Below are positions 1 to 5,540 of a DNA stretch of 5,541 nucleotides, one piece after another. The position numbers were made by a program, and so were the translations under genes. The notes under the pieces were generated by a model that saw nothing but the letters and a program-made list of their open reading frames with translations, made no database searches and was not told the DNA's origin. This stretch comes from Acidimicrobiaceae bacterium (GTDB lineage Bacteria > Actinomycetota > Acidimicrobiia > Acidimicrobiales > Palsa-688). The stretch lies in NCBI GenBank assembly GCA_003158835.1, contig PMLI01000144.1, forward strand, positions 1-5,541. The letters run 5' to 3'. The stretch's first letter is position 1. Each line of letters opens with the position of its first letter.

Positions 1-23
1 GCGGTCCGACGAGCACCTCTACA

Positions 24-1298
24 TTGATAGTGGTGCGTGACGAGACCATCGCCGTCCATGGCGGCTATCAGGCGGACAGTACCAGGGCGGTAGCGGTCCC
101 CATTTACCAGACGGTGGCCCACGATTTCGTGGACGCCGCCCACGCCGGCGCGGTGTTCGACCTGCAGACCCCCGGCTTCCACTACAACCGCATCAACAAC
201 CCCACCGTCGACGTCCTCGAACAGCGTATGAACAGCCTCGAACAAGGCGTAGGGGCGGTGGCGCTGAGCTCGGGGGCGGCGGCGGTGCGCTATTCGGTGC
301 GCAACCTCACCGAGGTCGGCTCCAACATCGTGTCGACGCCTCAACTGTACGGCGCCACCTACACTTACTTCGCCCACGTGCTGCCGGGCGAGGGAGTGGA
401 GGCCCGCTTTTCGCCCGACGACAGTGCCGAGGCCATCGAGGCCCTGATCGACGACGGGACCAAGGCCGTGTTCTTCGAGAGCGTCGGCAACCCGGCCGGC
501 AACGTGGTGGACATCGAGGCCGTGGCCGAGGCGGCCCACCGCCATGGAGTGCCGCTGATCGTCGACAACACCGTGGCTACGCCGCTGTGCCTGAAACCGT
601 TCCGGCACGGGGCCGACATCGTCGTCCATTCGCTCACCAAGTTCGTGGGCGGCCACGGCACGACGCTGGGCGGCATCGTCATAGACGGTGGCAGGTTCCC
701 GTGGGCCGAGCACCCCCGGCGGTTCCCGATGTTCAACCGGCCCGAGCCCGCTTTCCACGGCGTGGTCTACGCCCGGGACTTCCCCGCAAAGCCCTACGCC
801 GTACGCTGCCGCACCGTGGGTTTGCGCAACGAGGGCGCCGCCCTGGCACCGCTGAACGCCTTTTTGCTCTTGCAGGGGCTCGAGACCCTGGCCGTGCGCC
901 TGGAGCGCCAGCAGGACAACGCCCGCCTGGTGGCTGAGCACCTGCTGTCGCACCCCCTGGTCTCCTGGGTGCGCTATCTCGGTTTCGACGACAATCCCTA
1001 CCATCTCTTGGCCAAGAAGTACCTGGGGGGCCGCTACCCCTCGGTACTTACCTTCGGCCACGCCGGCGGTTACGAGGCCAGCATTCGCTTCTTCGACCGC
1101 GTCAAGCTGTTCAAGCGCCTAGTCAACATGGGCGATTCCAAGTCCCTGGTGGCCCACCCGGCCTCGACCACGCACCGCCAACTGGACCGGGAGGCGCTGG
1201 AAAGAGCCGACATCCCGCCCGAAATGATCCGGCTGTCCGTCGGTCTCGAGCACATCGACGACATAATCGAGGACATCGACCAGGCTCTCGATGGTTGA
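24..1298 (+). CDS. metY: O-acetylhomoserine sulfhydrylase family PLP enzyme (MetY-like)
   Basis: This is a Cys/Met-metabolism fold-type I PLP enzyme. Family members make homocysteine (or cysteine) from O-acetylhomoserine (or O-acetylserine) and sulfide in the cytoplasm. Numbering from the TTG at 24, I see Tyr54-x-Arg56 (YNRINNPT, phosphate contacts across the dimer), the Ser83-Gly84 phosphate loop, the stacking Tyr109, Asp181 in VDNT (pyridine nitrogen), the Schiff-base Lys206 in SLTKFVGGHG, the HPASTTH segment at 378-384 and Arg403 in RLSVG (substrate carboxylate). About 420 residues is normal for MetY and longer than MetB/MetC. The loop usually reads SSGQAA; here it is SSGAAA. The start is uncertain: no Shine-Dalgarno is visible, the frame stays open to the window edge, and homologues as I recall them begin MRDET, which favours GTG at 33 (421 aa). 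The next gene overlaps its stop by 8 nt. Family certain; exact acyl-homoserine or acyl-serine substrate inferred. Confidence 0.9.
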   Translation: MIVVRDETIAVHGGYQADSTRAVAVPIYQTVAHDFVDAAHAGAVFDLQTPGFHYNRINNPTVDVLEQRMNSLEQGVGAVALSSGAAAVRYSVRNLTEVGSNIVSTPQLYGATYTYFAHVLPGEGVEARFSPDDSAEAIEALIDDGTKAVFFESVGNPAGNVVDIEAVAEAAHRHGVPLIVDNTVATPLCLKPFRHGADIVVHSLTKFVGGHGTTLGGIVIDGGRFPWAEHPRRFPMFNRPEPAFHGVVYARDFPAKPYAVRCRTVGLRNEGAALAPLNAFLLLQGLETLAVRLERQQDNARLVAEHLLSHPLVSWVRYLGFDDNPYHLLAKKYLGGRYPSVLTFGHAGGYEASIRFFDRVKLFKRLVNMGDSKSLVAHPASTTHRQLDREALERADIPPEMIRLSVGLEHIDDIIEDIDQALDG

Positions 1299-2394
1299 CC
1301 GCTCCGGCCAGCCCTACCGCATCGGGTTCGTCATGGAGTACTCCATCGGGCACGTCACCTTCACCCAGATGCTGCAGCGAGTGGTCGAGCGGGACCCGTC
1401 CGTGCGGGCGGAGTGGTTCCTCATCGGGCCCACGACCGAGGTCTGGCCGGCCACGATGTTCCCCTTTTCCCGCAACTACACCTTGAGCGCCAGCGCCAGT
1501 GCCCGCCGGATGGTGGGCCGCGCCCCGGCCTTCGACGTGCTGTTCATGCACACCCAGACGGTGACGCTCTTCATGGCGTCGCTCATGCGGCGCCTGCCTT
1601 CGGTGATCTCGACCGACGGTACGCCGAAGAACATCGACGAATCATGGCCCTGGCACCACGAGGCGAGCCGCCCGGTCGAGGCGGTCAAGCGCCGTCTTTT
1701 GAGCTCGGTCCTGCGCCGGGCCACGTACATGATGCCGTGGAGCGAGTGGTGCGCCCGCTCCCTGGTAGACGACTACGGGGTGGAGCCCGGCCGGGCGCGT
1801 ATCGTGCGGCCCGGCGTGGACGTCGCCTCCTGGGATGTAGGGCCTCGGACCGGCGGCGGGCCCCTACGGGTGCTTTTCGTCGGTGGCGTGTTCGAGCGCA
1901 AAGGTGGCCCGGACCTCCTGGCCGCGTTGCAGGCGCTCGACGTCGACTGGGAATGTGACATCGTGACCAAGTCGGATGTGCCCGGTGGGCCACGGGTGCG
2001 CGTCCACCGCCACCTCGATCAGGACGACCCGGAGCTGCGCGCCCTGTTTGGTGCGGCCGACGTTTTCGTCCTGCCCACCGTGGGTGACACGATGGGCCTG
2101 GCCATCGTCGAGGCCATGGCGGCCGGGTTGCCCGTGGTGAGCACCCGCATCGGCGCCCTGTCCGAGGTGGTGCTCGAAGGCACCACCGGGTTCCTTGTCC
2201 AACCGGGTGACGTGGCCGCCCTGGCCGAAGCCCTGAAGCGCCTGGCCGCCCGCCCCGAGTTGCGGCGCGAAATGGGCGCCGCCGCCCGCCGCCGGGCCTG
2301 CCAGCTGTTTGACGAGAGGGCGAACGGGCCCGAGGTGCTGGAACTGCTGAAAACGGCGGCCGACCAAGGGGCCGGGGCGGGCCGGGCGGGCTGA
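1291..2394 (+). CDS. GT4-family glycosyltransferase (GT-B fold)
   Basis: This is a retaining GT-B glycosyltransferase of family 4, expected to move a sugar from a nucleotide donor to a glycan or lipid acceptor at the inner face of the membrane. The N-terminal acceptor domain starts with the strand YRIGFVME (9-16). The donor domain starts near residue 190, with LFVGGVFERKGG (195-206) supplying the basic residues Arg203 and Lys204 that usually contact the donor phosphates. The catalytic E-x7-E site is read at PTVGDTMGLAIVEAMAAGLP (262-281), but the first acidic residue is Asp266 (D-x7-E, with Glu274). There is no signal peptide or clear membrane segment. The 367-aa length is typical. ATG at 1291 is chosen because the first beta strand follows directly. 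It overlaps the metY-like stop by 8 nt (ATGGTTGA), with only a weak AGG 6 nt upstream, so translation is probably coupled. The C-terminus is a Gly/Ala-rich tail. Donor and acceptor are unknown. Confidence 0.88.
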   Translation: MVDRSGQPYRIGFVMEYSIGHVTFTQMLQRVVERDPSVRAEWFLIGPTTEVWPATMFPFSRNYTLSASASARRMVGRAPAFDVLFMHTQTVTLFMASLMRRLPSVISTDGTPKNIDESWPWHHEASRPVEAVKRRLLSSVLRRATYMMPWSEWCARSLVDDYGVEPGRARIVRPGVDVASWDVGPRTGGGPLRVLFVGGVFERKGGPDLLAALQALDVDWECDIVTKSDVPGGPRVRVHRHLDQDDPELRALFGAADVFVLPTVGDTMGLAIVEAMAAGLPVVSTRIGALSEVVLEGTTGFLVQPGDVAALAEALKRLAARPELRREMGAAARRRACQLFDERANGPEVLELLKTAADQGAGAGRAG

Positions 2395-2411
2395 GGTCAG
2401 CCGGGCCCGGC
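2381..2411. terminator. Interrupted GC-rich hairpin at the convergent gene junction
   Basis: Two nested inverted repeats share one centre. The outer arms are 2381-2387 (GCCGGGC) with 2405-2411 (GCCCGGC); the inner arms are 2389-2394 (GGCTGA) with 2397-2402 (TCAGCC). That gives 13 pairs, interrupted by 1 nt on one side and 2 nt on the other, around a GG loop (the closing A-T pair would probably open). Both stop codons, TGA at 2392-2394 on plus and TGA at 2397-2399 on minus, lie inside the inner stem. No T-tract follows on either strand, so this is not a canonical intrinsic terminator. Its place between convergent genes suggests a two-sided stop or 3'-end stabiliser, but it may partly reflect GC-rich chance pairing. 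Confidence 0.45.
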
Positions 2412-3407
2412 GCGGCCCGGACGGTAGGCCGCCAACCAGGGCTCGACCAGGGGCTCCCAGCCCGGGGGGAGGCGTTCGCTGGCTTCGATGCGGCGCAGCC
2501 TGCGCTCGGTCACCCCGGGCAGGGCCACGGCGGCGGCGGCGTAGGCCAACTGGCCGGGGGCGGCACCCACCCACGCGGCGCGTAGGTAGCTGCGGGCGGC
2601 GGGTAGCCTGCGGCCGGCCGCGACGTGGCGCCGGGCCGCTTCCCTTTCCCACCTCGCGAAGTAGCGGCGGGGCACGGGCCCGGCGTCGGGGAAGTTGCGG
2701 GACCTGACGGTGCCGGCGTCACGCATGAAGGCGCGCTCGTTGGTCGACGACTGGCCGTCCCAGAGCCGGTAGGCGGCCAGCGGCAGGTCGATGTAGGCCA
2801 GAGGGGACAGGGCGGCCAGGCGTAACCAGAGATCCCAGTCGTCGCAGGTGGCCAGGCTAGGGTCGAAGCCGCCCGCCTGTCCCAGGAGCGCCTGGGAGGC
2901 CAGCACGGTCGAGTTGCCGGCCGGGACCCGGTTGTCCTCTTTGAGGAACTTTCGCATCTCTTCCGAGCTGACCAGGCTGTCCTGGCCGGGTCGAGGGGGA
3001 AGGTCGGTGAGGCGCACGGCGTGGCGCACCCTCATATCGGCGCTGACGCTCACGCAGGCCGTAGCCGACCAGCGTGCGACCGGGTTGAGGGCGATGGCGG
3101 CCAGTTGGCGCTCGATCTTGGTCGGTGCCCAGACGTCGTCGCTGTCGAGGAACGCCACCCACTCCGAGGCCTGGGCGGCGGCGATCCCGAGGTTGCGCGC
3201 CCCGGGCCCGCCCAGGGGGCGCTCGTGGACCAGAACCCGGAGGCGGGGGTCGGCGATGGCGGCGAGGGCTTCGGCGGTGCCGTCGGTCGAGCCGTTGTCG
3301 ATAACCAAACAGCACAGGTCGCGGTGCGTCTGGCCCAGCACGGAACGCACGGCCTCGGCCACCAGGTCCCGCCGGTTGAAGGTGGGTACCACAACCGCCA
3401 CGCTCAA
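2397..3407 (-). CDS. GT2-family glycosyltransferase (GT-A fold)
   Basis: This is an inverting family 2 glycosyltransferase. The GT-A domain covers roughly residues 1-215: VVVPTFNR (5-12) opens the nucleotide-binding fold, Asp37 in DNGSTDGT contacts the nucleotide, D88-S-D-D91 is the DxD-type metal site, and CDDWDLWLRLA (188-198) matches the ED region holding the catalytic base (Asp189/Asp190). The last 90 or so residues are Arg/Ala-rich and helical, with a mildly hydrophobic patch near 286-298, and may touch the membrane; no clear transmembrane helix is visible. The start is TTG at 3407: in this frame an in-frame TAG (3429-3431) lies 24 nt upstream, with no ATG, GTG or TTG between, and GGGGGAGG sits 8 nt before it. 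It is the last gene of the minus-strand unit, 65 nt after the deacetylase, and converges on the plus-strand GT4 with 2 nt between stops. Likely role: adding a sugar in surface-glycan assembly. Donor unknown. Confidence 0.9.
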   Translation of the reverse strand: MSVAVVVPTFNRRDLVAEAVRSVLGQTHRDLCCLVIDNGSTDGTAEALAAIADPRLRVLVHERPLGGPGARNLGIAAAQASEWVAFLDSDDVWAPTKIERQLAAIALNPVARWSATACVSVSADMRVRHAVRLTDLPPRPGQDSLVSSEEMRKFLKEDNRVPAGNSTVLASQALLGQAGGFDPSLATCDDWDLWLRLAALSPLAYIDLPLAAYRLWDGQSSTNERAFMRDAGTVRSRNFPDAGPVPRRYFARWEREAARRHVAAGRRLPAARSYLRAAWVGAAPGQLAYAAAAVALPGVTERRLRRIEASERLPPGWEPLVEPWLAAYRPGRAGPG

Positions 3408-3472
3408 CTGCGGTGCCTCCCCCGAAAGCTAAATGCCGGCGCTTTACTCGTCTTCGAGAGTACAGACAATTG
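3408..3472 (-). promoter_or_regulatory. AT-richer spacer with palindrome; possible weak internal promoter
   Basis: This 65-nt gap separates the deacetylase stop from the GT2 start and is clearly richer in A/T than the genes. A perfect 10-bp palindrome GACAATTGTC (3465-3474) overlaps the deacetylase stop codon. On the minus strand its TTGTCT half could serve as a -35 (4 of 6 to TTGACA), with a poor -10 candidate TAAAGC 17 bp later. A small stem, TACTC/GAGTA (3445-3449 with 3458-3462), lies between. None of these signals is strong; transcription may simply read through from the upstream GT4. Confidence 0.25.
3416..3423 (-). promoter_or_regulatory. Strong ribosome binding site fixing a TTG start
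   Basis: On the minus strand this reads GGGGGAGG, with the GGAGG core at 3420-3416 lying 8 nt before TTG 3407. Together with the in-frame stop at 3429-3431, it decides the start of the GT2 gene. The strong site also suggests this gene is translated independently of the deacetylase before it. Confidence 0.7.
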
Positions 3473-4228
3473 TCAGCCCACCCGGCTTTTCAAGACGTGG
3501 AAGACCTCGGGCCCGGCGGCCGCCACATCTATCCGGGCCCTGAGGCAGGGCAGCTGGGAGCGGTAGCAGCGCACCATGGCGTATTTCTGCGAGTTGTCGG
3601 GGCTGGACGGGAAGACGGCGGGCTCGAGGGCAAAGCCGTCCCTCTCCAGGTGCTGCTTTGCGGCCGTCACTTCCAGCGGCACCTCCCAGCGGTAGGGGAG
3701 CTCCTCGTACACGGCCCAGCGGCGCTCGGGCATGGCGCGGACGAGGCGCAGGCAGGCCCGGGCCGTCTTTTTGTGGTCGCCGTGCCACAAGCCGAGGGGC
3801 ACGAACCAGGTCTGCACGGGTAGTTCGGCCACGACGCTGCGGAGCTTTTCGAATATCGCGGTCTCGAGGCCCGGGTCGTCCAACTTGGCGCGCACGGCCC
3901 GTACTGCCCCCGGTCGCAGCCGCGCCAGGCGGACCGGGGGCTCGGCCCGGTACTGCTCGTCCCAAAAGTCCAGCCGGTGGGCGTGCGCTCCCACCACCGC
4001 CACGGCGGCGTCGTCCTCGACCTGGCGCAGCTTCATCACGTCGTCGCCGGCCTGGAACGACCCCGACAGCTTGTCCCATTCAGGCAGGGGGCGGACGCTG
4101 GTGGGGCCGGAGGAGAAGACGGTGACCACGTGGCTAGCAGGAGCGGCGCTCAGCATCTGGCCGCAGCTCAGGGCGGCGTCGTCCATGTGGGGCGAAATGA
4201 CCCCGACGGGGGCTACGGCGCTCGTCAT
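3473..4228 (-). CDS. PIG-L/LmbE-type zinc-dependent N-deacetylase
   Basis: This belongs to the PIG-L/LmbE family, whose members remove N-acetyl groups from GlcNAc-containing substrates with a mononuclear zinc site. The first motif is SPHMDDAALSCG (12-23), giving His14 and Asp17 as zinc ligands and Asp16 as general base by analogy with MshB. The second is HGDH (149-152), giving His152 as third ligand. The textbook motif is PHPDDE; here Pro and Glu are replaced by Met and Ala, a change I recall from related proteins near glycosyltransferase genes (SPHLDDA types), so activity is probably retained. The 251-aa length is normal and no signal peptide is seen, so it should act in the cytoplasm. The ATG at 4226-4228 overlaps the stop of the upstream GT4 as ATGA and has no clear Shine-Dalgarno, pointing to translational coupling. 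Likely role: de-N-acetylating a sugar made or transferred by the neighbouring enzymes. A mycothiol or bacillithiol deacetylase is possible but less likely. Confidence 0.86.
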   Translation of the reverse strand: MTSAVAPVGVISPHMDDAALSCGQMLSAAPASHVVTVFSSGPTSVRPLPEWDKLSGSFQAGDDVMKLRQVEDDAAVAVVGAHAHRLDFWDEQYRAEPPVRLARLRPGAVRAVRAKLDDPGLETAIFEKLRSVVAELPVQTWFVPLGLWHGDHKKTARACLRLVRAMPERRWAVYEELPYRWEVPLEVTAAKQHLERDGFALEPAVFPSSPDNSQKYAMVRCYRSQLPCLRARIDVAAAGPEVFHVLKSRVG

Positions 4229-5370
4229 GAGCTACGTGAGGCGCCCAGGGCACGCTGGATGGATGCCTCGATGCCGTCGACCATGCGGGCCAGCGTAAAG
4301 TGCTCACGGACGTGGGCGGCGCACTGATGGCCGAGGTCGGGTTCGCGCTCTTGCCAGCCCCTGAGCCCCGACAGGACGGCGGCCAGGCCGGCCGCGTCGC
4401 CCCGCTCGAACAGGAAACGCTCGAGCGGTCCGGTGAGGATTTCGGGGATACCCCCGACGCGTGAACCGGCGACAGGCCGGCCGGTAGCCAATGCCTCGAT
4501 CACGACACGGCCAAAAGGTTCGTCCCACGTGGACGGCACGACGGCGACGTCGGCCGCGTGCAACGGCGTGACCACGTCGCCGCGGGCGCCCAGGAACCGG
4601 ACCGTCCCGGGCGGGGCCAGCGCGCTCAGATGTTGCAAATAGGCCTGCTGGTCACCGTGCAGCACCGGTGCGCCCACGAGCAGGAGCTGCGCCTCGCCCG
4701 GCGAGAGGTTCATTCGCCGCCATGCGTCCAAGAGCACCTCGACCCCCTTCTCGGCGTCGAGGCGCCCGACGAACACGGCCACGAAAATGCCCTGAGGGAT
4801 GTCGAGGGCGGCCCGGGCCGCCTCTGTTTCGGCCGCGCCGCCCTCCGGGTACTCGGTCGGGTCGATCCCGTTGTGGACGACGTCGGCCTTGGCCGGGTCG
4901 ATCCCGGCCGCCAGCCAGGCGTGGCGCGTAAAGGCGGAGTTGGCTATGAAACGGCTGATCTTCGACGACAGGGACGGCAGGTACCGGTCACCGGGGGTCT
5001 GCGTACCACGCCAATGGCAAACGACGGGGGCGGGCGACAACTTCGCCGCCTGCAAGGCCCATTCGGCCGCAAACGTCCGGTTCATGTAATAGACGTCGGG
5101 CCTGCACTTGGCGGCCAGCGCCACAGCCGGCAGCAGTCGTAGGTGCTCCACCAGAGCCCGCGCCCGACTTTGCGGGAACGTGTAGTCCGAATAACGGACG
5201 TGGTGAACGGACGCGCATATACGCGTGAACTCGGGGACGAGGTCGCCCCCCTGCCCGTAGATCAGGTTGACCCGGTGGCCGCGGCGGGTGAGCTCGCGGG
5301 CCGTCTGGAAAGCGCTCCTTTCGACACCTCCGTCGGACTGTGCCCTGTGGACGTTTGTGAGAATGTTCAA
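4225..5370 (-). CDS. GT4-family glycosyltransferase, first gene of the minus-strand unit
   Basis: This is a retaining GT-B glycosyltransferase of family 4. The N-terminal domain opens MNILTNVHRAQSDGGVERSA: a beta strand and a loop with the GGVE turn that usually lines the donor/acceptor cleft. The donor domain starts near 195 with FVGRLDAEKGVEVLLDA (200-216), where Arg203 and Lys208 are the expected phosphate contacts. VPSTWDEPFGRVVIEALATG (278-297) holds a standard E-x7-E site, Glu284 and Glu292. GGIPE (306-310) follows as usual. The 381-aa length is typical and no membrane segment is evident. The start is TTG at 5370: an in-frame TGA (5392-5394) lies 24 nt upstream with no other start codon between, and GGAAAGG sits 6 nt before the TTG. 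It overlaps the deacetylase by 4 nt (ATGA), and a likely promoter lies directly upstream. The sequence does not resemble MshA, which starts differently. Substrates are unknown; surface-glycan synthesis is the best guess. Confidence 0.9.
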   Translation of the reverse strand: MNILTNVHRAQSDGGVERSAFQTARELTRRGHRVNLIYGQGGDLVPEFTRICASVHHVRYSDYTFPQSRARALVEHLRLLPAVALAAKCRPDVYYMNRTFAAEWALQAAKLSPAPVVCHWRGTQTPGDRYLPSLSSKISRFIANSAFTRHAWLAAGIDPAKADVVHNGIDPTEYPEGGAAETEAARAALDIPQGIFVAVFVGRLDAEKGVEVLLDAWRRMNLSPGEAQLLLVGAPVLHGDQQAYLQHLSALAPPGTVRFLGARGDVVTPLHAADVAVVPSTWDEPFGRVVIEALATGRPVAGSRVGGIPEILTGPLERFLFERGDAAGLAAVLSGLRGWQEREPDLGHQCAAHVREHFTLARMVDGIEASIQRALGASRSS

Positions 5371-5376
5371 GCGAAG

Positions 5377-5383
5377 CCTTTCC
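5377..5383 (-). promoter_or_regulatory. Ribosome binding site deciding a TTG start
   Basis: On the minus strand this reads GGAAAGG, 6 nt before TTG 5370. The reading frame upstream is closed by TGA at 5392-5394, and no ATG or GTG lies between, so this site and the TTG define the N-terminus of the GT4. Confidence 0.65.
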
Positions 5384-5394
5384 GGTGAATGTCA

Positions 5395-5422
5395 GGGGAC
5401 ATCATAAGGGGGACATCATAAG
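5395..5422. repeat. Two abutting perfect 14-bp direct repeats over the promoter
   Basis: GGGGACATCATAAG occurs at 5395-5408 and again at 5409-5422, with no spacer and no mismatch. The copies cover the candidate -10 element and most of the -35/-10 spacer. The second copy also supplies the left arm of a dyad, GGGACA (5410-5415) with TGTCCC (5424-5429), separated by 8 nt. Such a layout fits a regulator binding site, or a recent short tandem duplication that copied a -10 element. No binding protein can be named from the sequence. Confidence 0.7.
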
Positions 5423-5429
5423 TTGTCCC
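5401..5429 (-). promoter_or_regulatory. Candidate sigma-70/SigA-type promoter of the minus-strand unit
   Basis: On the minus strand, GGGACA (5429-5424, 4 of 6 to TTGACA) is followed by a 17-bp spacer and TATGAT (5406-5401, 5 of 6 to TATAAT). Transcription would start near 5394-5395, leaving a leader of about 24 nt that contains the GGAAAGG site. It would drive GT4, PIG-L and GT2. A second TATGAT (5420-5415) sits inside the spacer but has no good -35 at 16-18 bp. Confidence 0.5.
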
Positions 5430-5465
5430 GCCCTTGGCCACAGCCGGACGGCGGGGCGTGGGCGG

Positions 5466-5540
5466 CTACAGCGTCATCTCGATGGCCGGGGCCCGCCCGG
5501 CCCGGCCGGGCACCCGACGGCCCACTCCCTCGTACACAAA
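5466..5540 (-). CDS. 3' end of an upstream minus-strand gene (partial)
   Basis: One minus-strand frame is open from the window edge and ends at TAG (5466-5468), giving 24 residues beginning FVYEGVGRRVPG and ending APAIEMTL. Third positions are almost all G or C and first positions are mostly purine or G, as in the neighbouring genes. The direction and a 95-nt gap to the GT4 fit an upstream neighbour in the same cluster. The fragment is too short to identify a family. The caveat is that the plus strand is also open here in a frame whose third codon positions fall on the same bases (for example from ATG 5482), so GC at third positions cannot settle the strand; composition and layout favour minus. 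Confidence 0.45.
   Translation of the reverse strand, partial: FVYEGVGRRVPGRAGRAPAIEMTL

Noticed and set aside
1864..2652. Long minus-strand open frame opposite the plus-strand GT4 and across the junction
   Set aside because: Arg/Gly/Pro-rich product with no motif, lying antisense to a clearly recognisable glycosyltransferase and overlapping the GT2 end; a typical artefact of high-GC DNA.
2848..3566. Plus-strand open frames opposite the GT2 gene
   Set aside because: They are antisense to a GT2 gene with intact GT-A motifs, lack recognisable domains and have compositionally odd products.
3444..4079. Second minus-strand open frame inside the deacetylase gene
   Set aside because: It shares the strand with the PIG-L gene in another frame; the product is low-complexity Arg/Gly/Pro, while the PIG-L frame has both zinc motifs.
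3473..5370. Orthodox mycothiol genes mshA and mshB
   Set aside because: The GT4 lacks the characteristic MshA N-terminus and the deacetylase has SPHMDDA instead of the AHPDDE of MshB; a GT2 gene follows. Kept only as a functional analogy.
5495..5511. GCCCGG/CCGGGC stem with a 5-nt loop near the right edge
   Set aside because: It lies within the probable coding end of the partial gene, in a run made only of G and C where such pairing is expected by chance.
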